Below, piece by piece: positions 8,572 to 15,723 of a DNA stretch of 64,000 bases. Position numbers and translations under genes: made by a program. Position 1 is the first letter of the stretch. Every line of letters begins with the position of its first letter. The DNA comes from Streptomyces sp. V3I7 (lineage in GTDB: Bacteria > Actinomycetota > Actinomycetes > Streptomycetales > Streptomycetaceae). Location: contig NZ_JAUSZK010000001.1 of the NCBI RefSeq assembly GCF_030817495.1, positions 5,063,001 to 5,127,000 of the forward strand, written 5' to 3'. The notes beneath the pieces are model-generated. The model searched no databases and was not told the DNA's origin. It was given only the letters and a program-made list of their open reading frames with translations.

Positions 8572-10494
8572 GTGAACCCCACCACCACACCCGACGGCCG
8601 CCCCCACGCTGCCGCCACGGCCGAGTCGGTACCCGAGCAGCAGCCCCGGAACCCGGAAGCGCAGGAAGCGCAGGAAGCGCACGGCAACACCGCCACTGAC
8701 CCCCTCCAGCACCCCGACCCCTCAACGGCCGCCCAGGCCGCAGCTGTCGAGAACCTGCTCCGCTGCTGGGTAGGGGAGACCGGCCTCACCGCGCCCGAGG
8801 CGGACGCCCTCCGCATCCCGCTCCCCGCCACCAGCACGACCCTGATCGTGCCGGTCCGCTACTGGTCCCCAACGGGCTGGCACCGCTTCGGACTACCCCG
8901 CCTGGACCATGCAGCCGACGACGCCCCGCCGCTCGACGCCGTCACCCTCGCGGCTCTGCTCACCAGGGAAACGCCCCGCGAGAGCGCCGCAGACGGTGTC
9001 CCCGTGCCGCCAGGCGACGGTGGCGACCTCGTCGCCAGGGTCGCGGACTCCCTCCGCCGCACCACCTCCTTCCTCAACGATCGACGCGAACGTCCCGCCG
9101 ACGGCCCCGACCTCTTCCTCACCGCCGAACAGGCACTCCTGCTCGGCCACCCCCTGCACCCCACTCCGAAGAGTCGCGAAGGCGTTTCCGAGGCCGAAGC
9201 CCGCCTGTACTCACCTGAGTTGCGCGGCTCCTTCCCTCTGCACTGGATGGCTGTCGCCCCCTCCGTGCTCGCGACCGACTCCGCCTGGACCGACCGCGGC
9301 CGCCCCGTCCCGGCGGAGCACCTCACGGCTCAGCTCGCCGGAACCGGGCTGCCGTTGCCCGACGGCTTCGCCGCCCTGCCCCTGCACCCCTGGCAGGCCC
9401 GCGAGGTCCGGCACCGCGACGAGACCGCGGCTCTCCTCGACGCCGGGCTGCTCCAGGACCTCGGACCCTCAGGCACTCCGTGGCATCCCACCTCCTCCGT
9501 ACGAACCGTTCATCAGTCCGGCGCGCCCGCGATGCTCAAGCTCTCGCTGGCCTTGCGAATCACCAACTCCCGCCGGGAGAACCTCCGCAAAGAGCTTCAC
9601 CGCGGCGTCGAAGTGCACCGCCTTCTGCGCAGTGGCCTGTCCAAGGAGTGGCAGACAGCGCACCCCACCTTCGACATCGTCCGCGACCCCGCGTGGCTCG
9701 CCGTCGACGGACCGAACGGCCTGCCGCTACCGGGTCTGGACGTCGTGATCCGGCACAACCCCTTCCTCCCGTCCGACGACGTCTCCTGCGTCGCCGGCCT
9801 CGTCTCGCCTCGGCCCCTTGCCCCGGCGTCAGCCGGCGACCCCGCGCCGCCCGTCTCCATGGGGACACCGCCCTTCCGGTCCCGCCTGGCCCACGTCGTC
9901 ACGCAACTCGCCGAGCGAACCGGCCGATCCCGTGCAGCCGTCGCCACCGAGTGGTTCCTGCGCTACCTGGAACACGTCGTACGCCCGGTGCTCTGGCTCG
10001 ACGGCGAGGCGGGAATCGCCCTCGAAGCGCACCAGCAGAACACGCTGGTCCTGCTGGACCGTGACGGCTGGCCCGTGGGCGGCCGCTACCGCGACAACCA
10101 GGGCTACTACTTCCGCGAGTCCCGGCGCGCCGAACTGGATGCCCGGCTGCCCGGTATCGGCGAGCGCAGCGACACCTTCGTCTCCGACGAGGTCACCGAC
10201 GAACGCTTCGCGTACTACCTCGCCATCAACAACGTGCTCGGTCTCATCGGCGCGTTCGGCTCCCAGTACCTCGCCGACGAACACCTGTTGCTCGCCGCGT
10301 TCCGCGGTTTTCTTACCCGTGTCGCCTCCGGGCCTGCTCCGCTGCGCACCTCCCTCCCCGCTCGCCTGCTCGACTCACCCGTGCTGCGCTGCAAGGCCAA
10401 CCTGCTGACCCGGCTGCACGGCCTCGATGAACTCGTCGGCCCGGTCGACACCCAGTCCGTCTACGTCACCATCGCCAACCCCCTTCGCTCCTGA
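8572..10494 (+). CDS. IucA/IucC-family NIS siderophore synthetase
   Basis: 640 aa from GTG 8572, chosen because GAGGAA stands at 8561-8566. The family condenses carboxylic acids (citrate, succinyl derivatives) with amines or hydroxylamines using ATP. Family blocks present: GHPLHPTPKSREG (nucleotide-binding region), LHPWQAREV, RTNS-type ITNSRRENLRKELHRGVEVHRLL, and the C-terminal EAHQQNTLVLL with RDNQGYYF. A Pro/Gln/Glu-rich N-terminal tail of about 50 residues is variable. It lies between an aminotransferase and an acyltransferase on the same strand, the usual setting for hydroxamate or carboxylate siderophores. No monooxygenase, decarboxylase or exporter gene is nearby, so the pathway is incomplete here or completed elsewhere. 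The product is unknown. Confidence 0.93.
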   Translation: MNPTTTPDGRPHAAATAESVPEQQPRNPEAQEAQEAHGNTATDPLQHPDPSTAAQAAAVENLLRCWVGETGLTAPEADALRIPLPATSTTLIVPVRYWSPTGWHRFGLPRLDHAADDAPPLDAVTLAALLTRETPRESAADGVPVPPGDGGDLVARVADSLRRTTSFLNDRRERPADGPDLFLTAEQALLLGHPLHPTPKSREGVSEAEARLYSPELRGSFPLHWMAVAPSVLATDSAWTDRGRPVPAEHLTAQLAGTGLPLPDGFAALPLHPWQAREVRHRDETAALLDAGLLQDLGPSGTPWHPTSSVRTVHQSGAPAMLKLSLALRITNSRRENLRKELHRGVEVHRLLRSGLSKEWQTAHPTFDIVRDPAWLAVDGPNGLPLPGLDVVIRHNPFLPSDDVSCVAGLVSPRPLAPASAGDPAPPVSMGTPPFRSRLAHVVTQLAERTGRSRAAVATEWFLRYLEHVVRPVLWLDGEAGIALEAHQQNTLVLLDRDGWPVGGRYRDNQGYYFRESRRAELDARLPGIGERSDTFVSDEVTDERFAYYLAINNVLGLIGAFGSQYLADEHLLLAAFRGFLTRVASGPAPLRTSLPARLLDSPVLRCKANLLTRLHGLDELVGPVDTQSVYVTIANPLRS

Positions 10495-10532
10495 ACCACA
10501 TCGCCCCATGACCCTCTCGAGAGGAGCGCGCT

Positions 10533-11333
10533 GTGCCGACCGACGCGAGTGCCGACGCGGGACCCGTCCCCGTTCATCTGGGCTGCTCGGGCCCTGACCG
10601 GGACGGGGCGGACACCCTGGATCTGCGTCTGCCCGACGAGCTCCTCGCCCACTTCGCGGCGGCCCCCGATGCCGGGAGAGACATCGGCGACGTGCCGGAT
10701 CGGTCCGTCATGGCCGAGGTCGGGTTCGCCCCGGCCGACGGCCGCCCGGTCGCGGGCGCGGACGACCTGCTCGACCGTGTCGGATCCTGGGGCCTGACCG
10801 TCACTCCCGTGGGTCCCTTTCAACTGGTCCCCGTCCAGCCCGACCGTGATCTCCCGCTGATCACACGCTGGATGAACGACCCCGCCGTGTCCGCGTTCTG
10901 GAACCTGGCCGGCCCCCGGTCCCAGATCGAGGGTCACCTGCGCGCTCAACTCACCGGCGACGGCCGCAGCGTCCCGTGCATCGGGATCCTGAGCGGCACC
11001 CCCATGAGCTACTGGGAGATCTACCGGTCCGACCTGGACGAACTGGCCCGGCACTACCCGGCCCGCCCGCACGACACCGGGATCCACCTCCTGCTCGGCG
11101 AAGTAGCCGACCGGGGGCGCGGCCTCGGTACCGCCCTGATCAGAACCGTGGCCGACCTGGTGCTGGACCGGCGACCCACATGCCAACGCGTCGTCGCGGA
11201 GCCCGACCTTCGCAACACCCCTTCCGTCGCCGCTTTCCTTGGTGCAGGGTTCTGGTTCGGTGCCGAGGTCGACCTTCCCGCCAAGCGGGCCGCCCTCATG
11301 ATCCGCGACCGGTCCCTGCGTGATCTGATGTAG
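10533..11333 (+). CDS. GNAT acyltransferase, siderophore type (AlcB/IucB-like)
   Basis: 266 aa. GTG 10533 follows GAGAGGAG (10519-10526). The C-terminal two thirds form the GNAT domain of siderophore hydroxylysine or polyamine acyltransferases: LITRWMNDPAVSAFWNL at the entry, YWEIYRSDLDELARHYP, then the acetyl-CoA loop GEVADRGRGLGTALIRT and RVVAEPDLRNTPSVAAFLGAGF. The first 80 or so residues are a divergent lead. It lies 38 nt after the IucA/IucC gene, so probably in one transcript. It would acylate the amine or hydroxylamine before or after condensation. Confidence 0.9.
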   Translation: MPTDASADAGPVPVHLGCSGPDRDGADTLDLRLPDELLAHFAAAPDAGRDIGDVPDRSVMAEVGFAPADGRPVAGADDLLDRVGSWGLTVTPVGPFQLVPVQPDRDLPLITRWMNDPAVSAFWNLAGPRSQIEGHLRAQLTGDGRSVPCIGILSGTPMSYWEIYRSDLDELARHYPARPHDTGIHLLLGEVADRGRGLGTALIRTVADLVLDRRPTCQRVVAEPDLRNTPSVAAFLGAGFWFGAEVDLPAKRAALMIRDRSLRDLM

Positions 11334-11512
11334 CGCCGAGTGACGACGCCGTTACAAGTGGAACGCTGCTGGAATCGCCCTGGTTCCCACTCGTCCCGAT
11401 CGAATCGCTCTCGATCGGATTACTCCCGACCCGAGGATTCCCGCCCGGTGATCACACCCTTCGTCCCGCCCCACGAGCCGGCTGTGGTCGCCCGTCTGTC
11501 AGTGCCGGGCCG

Positions 11513-11518
11513 TAGGGT
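11513..11518 (+). promoter_or_regulatory. TAGGGT -10 box of the dinG-like gene
   Basis: TAGGGT stands 9 nt before ATG 11528 and there is no ribosome binding site. This implies a leaderless or nearly leaderless transcript. Confidence 0.5.
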
Positions 11519-11527
11519 GGTCGGGCT

Positions 11528-13504
11528 ATGACGAAGCCCTCTCTCCCCGAACTCCTGCACGCCGCCGTCACAGCCGTCGGCGGTACGGAGCGCCCCGGCC
11601 AGGTGACGATGGCCGAATCGGTCGCCGAGGCGATCGACGACGGATCCAACCTGCTGATCCAGGCCGGCACCGGCACCGGAAAGTCACTCGGCTATCTCGT
11701 GCCCGCGCTCGCGCACGGGGAGCGAGTCGTCGTGGCGACGGCCACCCTCGCGCTCCAGCGCCAGCTCGTCGAGCGGGACCTGCCGCGCACGGTCGAGGCG
11801 CTGCACCCGCAGCTACGCCGCCGTCCGGAGTTCGCGATGCTCAAGGGAAGATCGAACTACCTGTGCCTGCACCGCCTGCACGAGGGCATGCCGCAGGACG
11901 AGGACGAGGGACTCTTCGACCAGTTCGAGGCGGCCGCGCCGACCAGCAAGCTCGGCCAGGACCTGCTGCGCATGCGCGACTGGGCCGACGAGACCGAGAC
12001 CGGCGACCGCGACGACCTCACCCCCGGTGTCTCCGACCGCGCCTGGGCGCAGGTGTCCGTGTCCTCCCGGGAGTGCCTGGGCGCCACGAAGTGCGCGTAC
12101 GGCGCCGAGTGCTTCGCCGAGATGGCCCGCGAGCGCGCCAAGCTCGCCGACGTCGTCGTCACCAACCACGCCCTGCTCGCGATCGACGCCATCGAGGGCG
12201 CCCCGGTGCTTCCGCAGCACGAGGTCCTGATCGTGGACGAGGCGCACGAGCTGGTCTCGCGCGTCACCGGTGTCGCCACCGGCGAGCTCACGTCCGGCCA
12301 GGTCAACCGCGCGGTGCGGCGTGCCGCGAAGCTGGTCAACGAGAAGGCCGCCGACCAGCTCCAGACCGCTGCCGAGGGCTTCGAGAAGCTGATGGAGCTG
12401 GCCCTGCCGGGCCGCCTGGAGGAGGTCCCGGAGGATCTCGGCTACGCCCTGATGGCCCTGCGGGACGCCGCCCGTAACGTCATCTCCGGGATCGGCGCGA
12501 CCCGCGACAAGTCGATCCAGGACGAGGACGCGGTCCGCAAGCAGGCGCTGGCCTCCGTGGAGACGGTGCACGACGTGGCCGAGCGCATCTTGAACGGCTC
12601 CGAGTGGGACGTCGTCTGGTACGAGCGGCACGACCGGTTCGGTGCCACGCTGCGCGTCGCCCCGATGTCGGTCTCCGGACTCCTCAGGGAGAAGCTGTTC
12701 GCGGACCGGTCCGTGGTCCTCACCTCGGCCACGCTCAAGCTGGGCGGCGACTTCAACGGGGTCGGCGCCTCCTTGGGCCTGGCCGCCGAAGGTGTGGAGG
12801 GCGACGATCTCCCCAAGTGGAAGGGCGTCGACGTCGGTTCGCCGTTCGACTACCCCCGGCAGGGCATCCTCTACGTCGCCAAGCACCTCTCGCGCCCCGC
12901 CCGGGACGGCGACCGCGCCGACATGCTCGACGAGCTGACCGAGCTCATCCAGGCGGCCGGCGGACGCACGCTCGGCCTGTTCTCCTCGATGCGCGCGGCT
13001 CAGCTCGCCGCCGAGGAGCTGCGCGTCCGGATCCCCGAGTTCCCGATCCTGCTCCAGGGCGAGGAGACCCTCGGCGAGCTGATCAAGAACTTCGCGGCGG
13101 ACCCGAAGACCTGCCTCTTCGGCACCCTGTCGCTGTGGCAGGGCGTCGACGTCCCCGGTCCCAGCTGCCAGCTGGTCGTCATAGACAAGATCCCGTTTCC
13201 GCGCCCCGACGACCCGCTGATGAGCGCCCGCCAGAAGGCGGTCGAGGAGGCCGGCGGCAACGGCTTCATGGCGGTCGCTGCCACGCACGCGGCCCTGCTG
13301 ATGGCGCAGGGCGCCGGCCGTCTCGTACGGGCGTCGGGGGACCGCGGCGTGGTCGCCGTCCTGGACCAGCGGCTCGCCACCGCGCGCTACGGCGGCTTCC
13401 TGAAGACGTCACTGCCCGACTTCTGGTACACGACGGACCGCAACCAGGTCCGCAGGTCGCTCGCGGCGATCGACGCGGCGGCGAGGGAAGCGGAGGCGAA
13501 GTGA
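11528..13504 (+). CDS. DinG/XPD-like ATP-dependent DNA helicase
   Basis: 658 aa. Superfamily 2, DinG/XPD-type helicase. It has Walker A QAGTGTGKSLGYLVP (near residue 46), DEAH motif VDEAHEL (near 236), and C-terminal motifs TSATLKLGGDF, FGTLSLWQGVDVPG and QGAGRLVR. Cysteines in CLGATKCAYGAECF (about 180-193), with another at KGRSNYLCLHRL, match the four-cysteine 4Fe-4S site of this family. Such helicases unwind forked DNA, R-loops or G-quadruplexes. It converges on lexA, but I see no SOS box in its promoter. Confidence 0.92.
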   Translation: MTKPSLPELLHAAVTAVGGTERPGQVTMAESVAEAIDDGSNLLIQAGTGTGKSLGYLVPALAHGERVVVATATLALQRQLVERDLPRTVEALHPQLRRRPEFAMLKGRSNYLCLHRLHEGMPQDEDEGLFDQFEAAAPTSKLGQDLLRMRDWADETETGDRDDLTPGVSDRAWAQVSVSSRECLGATKCAYGAECFAEMARERAKLADVVVTNHALLAIDAIEGAPVLPQHEVLIVDEAHELVSRVTGVATGELTSGQVNRAVRRAAKLVNEKAADQLQTAAEGFEKLMELALPGRLEEVPEDLGYALMALRDAARNVISGIGATRDKSIQDEDAVRKQALASVETVHDVAERILNGSEWDVVWYERHDRFGATLRVAPMSVSGLLREKLFADRSVVLTSATLKLGGDFNGVGASLGLAAEGVEGDDLPKWKGVDVGSPFDYPRQGILYVAKHLSRPARDGDRADMLDELTELIQAAGGRTLGLFSSMRAAQLAAEELRVRIPEFPILLQGEETLGELIKNFAADPKTCLFGTLSLWQGVDVPGPSCQLVVIDKIPFPRPDDPLMSARQKAVEEAGGNGFMAVAATHAALLMAQGAGRLVRASGDRGVVAVLDQRLATARYGGFLKTSLPDFWYTTDRNQVRRSLAAIDAAAREAEAK

Positions 13505-13507
13505 TTG

Positions 13508-13545
13508 TGGTCGGGCCGCCCCAGTGCGGTGGGGCGGCCCGACCA
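13508..13545. terminator. Bidirectional terminator, hairpin 1 of 3
   Basis: A perfect 16-bp stem (13508-13523 with 13530-13545) with a 6-nt loop begins 4 nt after the helicase stop codon. Confidence 0.9.
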
Positions 13546-13550
13546 CGAAC

Positions 13551-13575
13551 GGGGCCCGTCCAATGAACGGGCCCC
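13551..13575. terminator. Hairpin 2 of 3 between helicase and lexA
   Basis: GGGGCCCGT pairs with ACGGGCCCC (9 bp, 7-nt loop). Confidence 0.75.
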
Positions 13576-13588
13576 ACACAGCACAGGA

Positions 13589-13616
13589 CCCCGGAACCGG
13601 CGCAGAGGTTCCGGGG
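13589..13616. terminator. Hairpin 3 of 3 between helicase and lexA
   Basis: CCCCGGAACC pairs with GGTTCCGGGG (10 bp, 8-nt loop). It lies about 40 nt past the lexA stop codon and can serve lexA on the minus strand. Confidence 0.75.
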
Positions 13617-13657
13617 CCCGGTCAGGGGGCGAACTCGCGGCCCGCCCGCCGCAGGCG

Positions 13658-14437
13658 TCACACGCGCCGCAGCACCGCGACGACCTTGCCCAGAATGGTC
13701 GCGTCGTCACCGGGGATCGGCTCGTAGGCCGCGTTGTGCGGGAGGAGCCAGACATGGCCGTCCTCGCGCTTGAAGCGCTTGACCGTGGCCTCGCCGTCGA
13801 GCATGGCGGCCACGATGTCGCCGTTCTCGGCGACCGGCTGGCGGCGGACCGTGACCCAGTCGCCGTCGCAGATCGCGGCCTCGATCATGGAGTCGCCGAC
13901 GACCTTCAGGACGAACAGCTCGCCGTCACCGACCAGCTGCCGAGGGAGGGGGAAGACGTCCTCGACCGACTCCTCGGCGAGGATCGGCCCACCGGCGGCG
14001 ATGCGGCCGACCAGAGGGACGTACGACGCGGCGGGCTTGCCGGCGGTGTCCGTGGGCTGCACCGTCACCGCCTGGTCGGAGCCGCGCACCTCGTACGCGC
14101 GCGGGCGGTGCGGGTCACGACGCAGGAAGCCCTTGCGCTCCAGTGCCATCAGCTGGTGTGCCACCGACGAGGTGCTCGAGAGCCCGACCGCCTGACCGAT
14201 CTCCCGCATGGACGGCGGGTAGCCCCGGCGCTGCACGGAGTCCCGGATGACCTCGATCACCCGGCGCTGCCGGTCGGTGAGTCCTGAGCTGTCCGCGCGA
14301 ATGCCCGGAGGTCGGCCCGGCAGGGAGCGCTTGGGCCCTTCAGGATCCGTGGCGTCGTTCATCGCATGCACCGGCTCGAGTCGGCCCTGGGAGCGCTCCT
14401 GGGCGGTGATGGTGGCACTGTCTGCGGTGGTGGTCAC
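13658..14437 (-). CDS. lexA: SOS repressor LexA
   Basis: 259 aa. It represses DNA-damage genes and cleaves itself when RecA is activated. There is an N-terminal winged helix ([20 protein letters not shown] through [19 protein letters not shown]). The C-terminal S24 peptidase has cleavage site Ala148-Gly149 (GRIAAGGP), catalytic Ser183 (GDSMIE) and Lys220 (TVKRFKR). The Ser-Lys distance of 37 and Ala-Ser distance of 35 equal those of E. coli LexA. GTG 14437 is preceded by GAGAGGGG at good spacing; about 50 residues before the HTH are an actinobacterial extension. An SOS box 60-75 nt upstream shows self-regulation. It is divergent from nrdR. Confidence 0.97.
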   Translation of the reverse strand: MTTTADSATITAQERSQGRLEPVHAMNDATDPEGPKRSLPGRPPGIRADSSGLTDRQRRVIEVIRDSVQRRGYPPSMREIGQAVGLSSTSSVAHQLMALERKGFLRRDPHRPRAYEVRGSDQAVTVQPTDTAGKPAASYVPLVGRIAAGGPILAEESVEDVFPLPRQLVGDGELFVLKVVGDSMIEAAICDGDWVTVRRQPVAENGDIVAAMLDGEATVKRFKREDGHVWLLPHNAAYEPIPGDDATILGKVVAVLRRV

Positions 14438-14496
14438 GTCGGCCCCTCTCGATGGTCTCCCTGCTGCACAACGGTAGTTGCTTTCGAAAGGTTGCG

Positions 14497-14512
14497 CCAA
14501 ACACACGTTCGA
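14497..14512 (-). promoter_or_regulatory. LexA box (SOS operator) of lexA
   Basis: On the minus strand it reads TCGAACGTGTGTTTGG, against the actinobacterial consensus TCGAAC-N4-GTTCGA. It lies 60-75 nt upstream of the lexA start. Confidence 0.88.
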
Positions 14513-14859
14513 GTGAAAATTCGCGATTCGCCTGACGTGATCGGGTCTTCGGGTGTATGGCTACCGCGCTGCCTGGCGGGCGAAATGTCTCATCGCTGTA
14601 CTCTTCGCCGCCGGGTACGGTCCCGCCGTTCGGCCACCTAGTGTGCCATCCGGACTTCCGGAGGCCGGGAGCCGGTCCCCTTCTGCGCCGGAGTCCTACA
14701 TGGCCTTCGTGCGGCGCTCACGGTATCCCCGAAAGCCCCGCAACGGCTCGGCGTACGGTGCGCGTGTCCCCGCCGGTGCCCCGCGCGGGAGGCGCGGCCC
14801 CTGTGATGTCGCGACACGCACGCGCGACACGCGCGTGGTGTCAATGCGTGAGCCGATCC

Positions 14860-14906
14860 CCACATCTAGTGGTTGGATTGCGACAGCAGCCCACAAGTTG
14901 TGGTGG
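14860..14906 (+). promoter_or_regulatory. Twin NrdR boxes upstream of nrdRJ
   Basis: Box 1 CCACATCTAGTGGTTG (14860-14875) and box 2 CCACAAGTTGTGGTGG (14891-14906) fit the NrdR consensus ACACWATATATWGTGT at its core positions. They are 31 bp apart, three helical turns, as expected for cooperative NrdR binding. NrdR with dATP would repress nrdRJ from here. Confidence 0.85.
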
Positions 14907-15010
14907 GTGAGGTCTGAGGTGTCTCTGGGATCGCCTATGCTTGGGGCTGCTCCGAGGGTCCCACGAGGCCTCTTGGGGCTGTTGGTCTGCTGTGAGGAGG
15001 GTTGGAGATC

Positions 15011-15562
15011 ATGCACTGCCCCTTCTGCAGGCACCCCGACAGCCGCGTGGTCGACAGTCGTACGACCGACGACGGCACGTCGATCCGCAGGCGCCGCCAG
15101 TGTCCCGACTGCTCCCGTCGTTTCACGACCGTGGAGACGTGCTCGCTCATGGTGGTGAAGCGGTCCGGAGTCACCGAGCCGTTCAGCCGTGCCAAGGTCA
15201 TCAACGGTGTACGCAAGGCTTGCCAGGGGCGACCTGTCACCGAGGACGCGCTCGCCCAGCTCGGCCAGCGGGTCGAGGAGGCGGTGCGCGCCACCGGAAG
15301 CGCCGAGCTGACCACCCATGACGTGGGTCTGGCCATACTCGGTCCGCTTCAGGAGCTCGACCTCGTCGCGTATCTGCGATTCGCCTCCGTATACCGGGCG
15401 TTCGACTCGCTCGAGGACTTCGAGTCCGCGATCGCGGAACTGAGGGAAGCGACGAGAGGCCTCGCCGTGGACGGCGAGGGCGCGGCAGCGGGGAGCCAGG
15501 AAGACGACCGCGGGTGCGGGGGGTCCACTCAGGTACCCGTGCCCGCTCACGCCGCCGACTGA
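15011..15562 (+). CDS. nrdR: Transcriptional repressor NrdR
   Basis: 183 aa. NrdR senses ATP/dATP and represses ribonucleotide reductase genes. It has a zinc ribbon CPFC...CPDC at residues 3-34 ([20 protein letters not shown]), then an ATP-cone domain ([20 protein letters not shown]). The C-terminal 30 residues beyond the cone are a variable acidic/Gly tail. ATG 15011 gives the universal MHCPFC start and follows GGAGGG (14996-15001); an in-frame TTG at 15002 would add three residues. It is followed by nrdJ and very likely co-transcribed with it. NrdR boxes stand upstream. Confidence 0.96.
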   Translation: MHCPFCRHPDSRVVDSRTTDDGTSIRRRRQCPDCSRRFTTVETCSLMVVKRSGVTEPFSRAKVINGVRKACQGRPVTEDALAQLGQRVEEAVRATGSAELTTHDVGLAILGPLQELDLVAYLRFASVYRAFDSLEDFESAIAELREATRGLAVDGEGAAAGSQEDDRGCGGSTQVPVPAHAAD

Positions 15563-15723
15563 CCGGCGGACCGGGGCCGGGCGGAGTCCGGGAACCGGTC
15601 GGCAGGCGGCGACCGAAGACCTGTTGCGGGTGGCACCGAGGGTGCCCGCAACACATGACAGAACACCGTGCCACGGGAACACCAGGGCACTTCAGGGCGT
15701 TTTAGCCCGTACAGGGAGGCGGC

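Larger units (their letters stand above)
14438..15010. other. Intergenic region between divergent lexA and nrdR
   Basis: 573 bases with no believable gene. It holds the LexA box near lexA and two NrdR boxes near nrdR. The middle part (about 14520-14850) shows nothing recognisable except a GC-rich run of CGCGACACGC-like copies near 14808-14838. Confidence 0.7.

Noticed and set aside
11395..11420. Operator from the CGATCGA/TCGATCG repeat upstream of the helicase
   Set aside because: The arms are built of GATC-type words that recur by chance, they lie over 90 nt from the -10 box, and no regulator matches.
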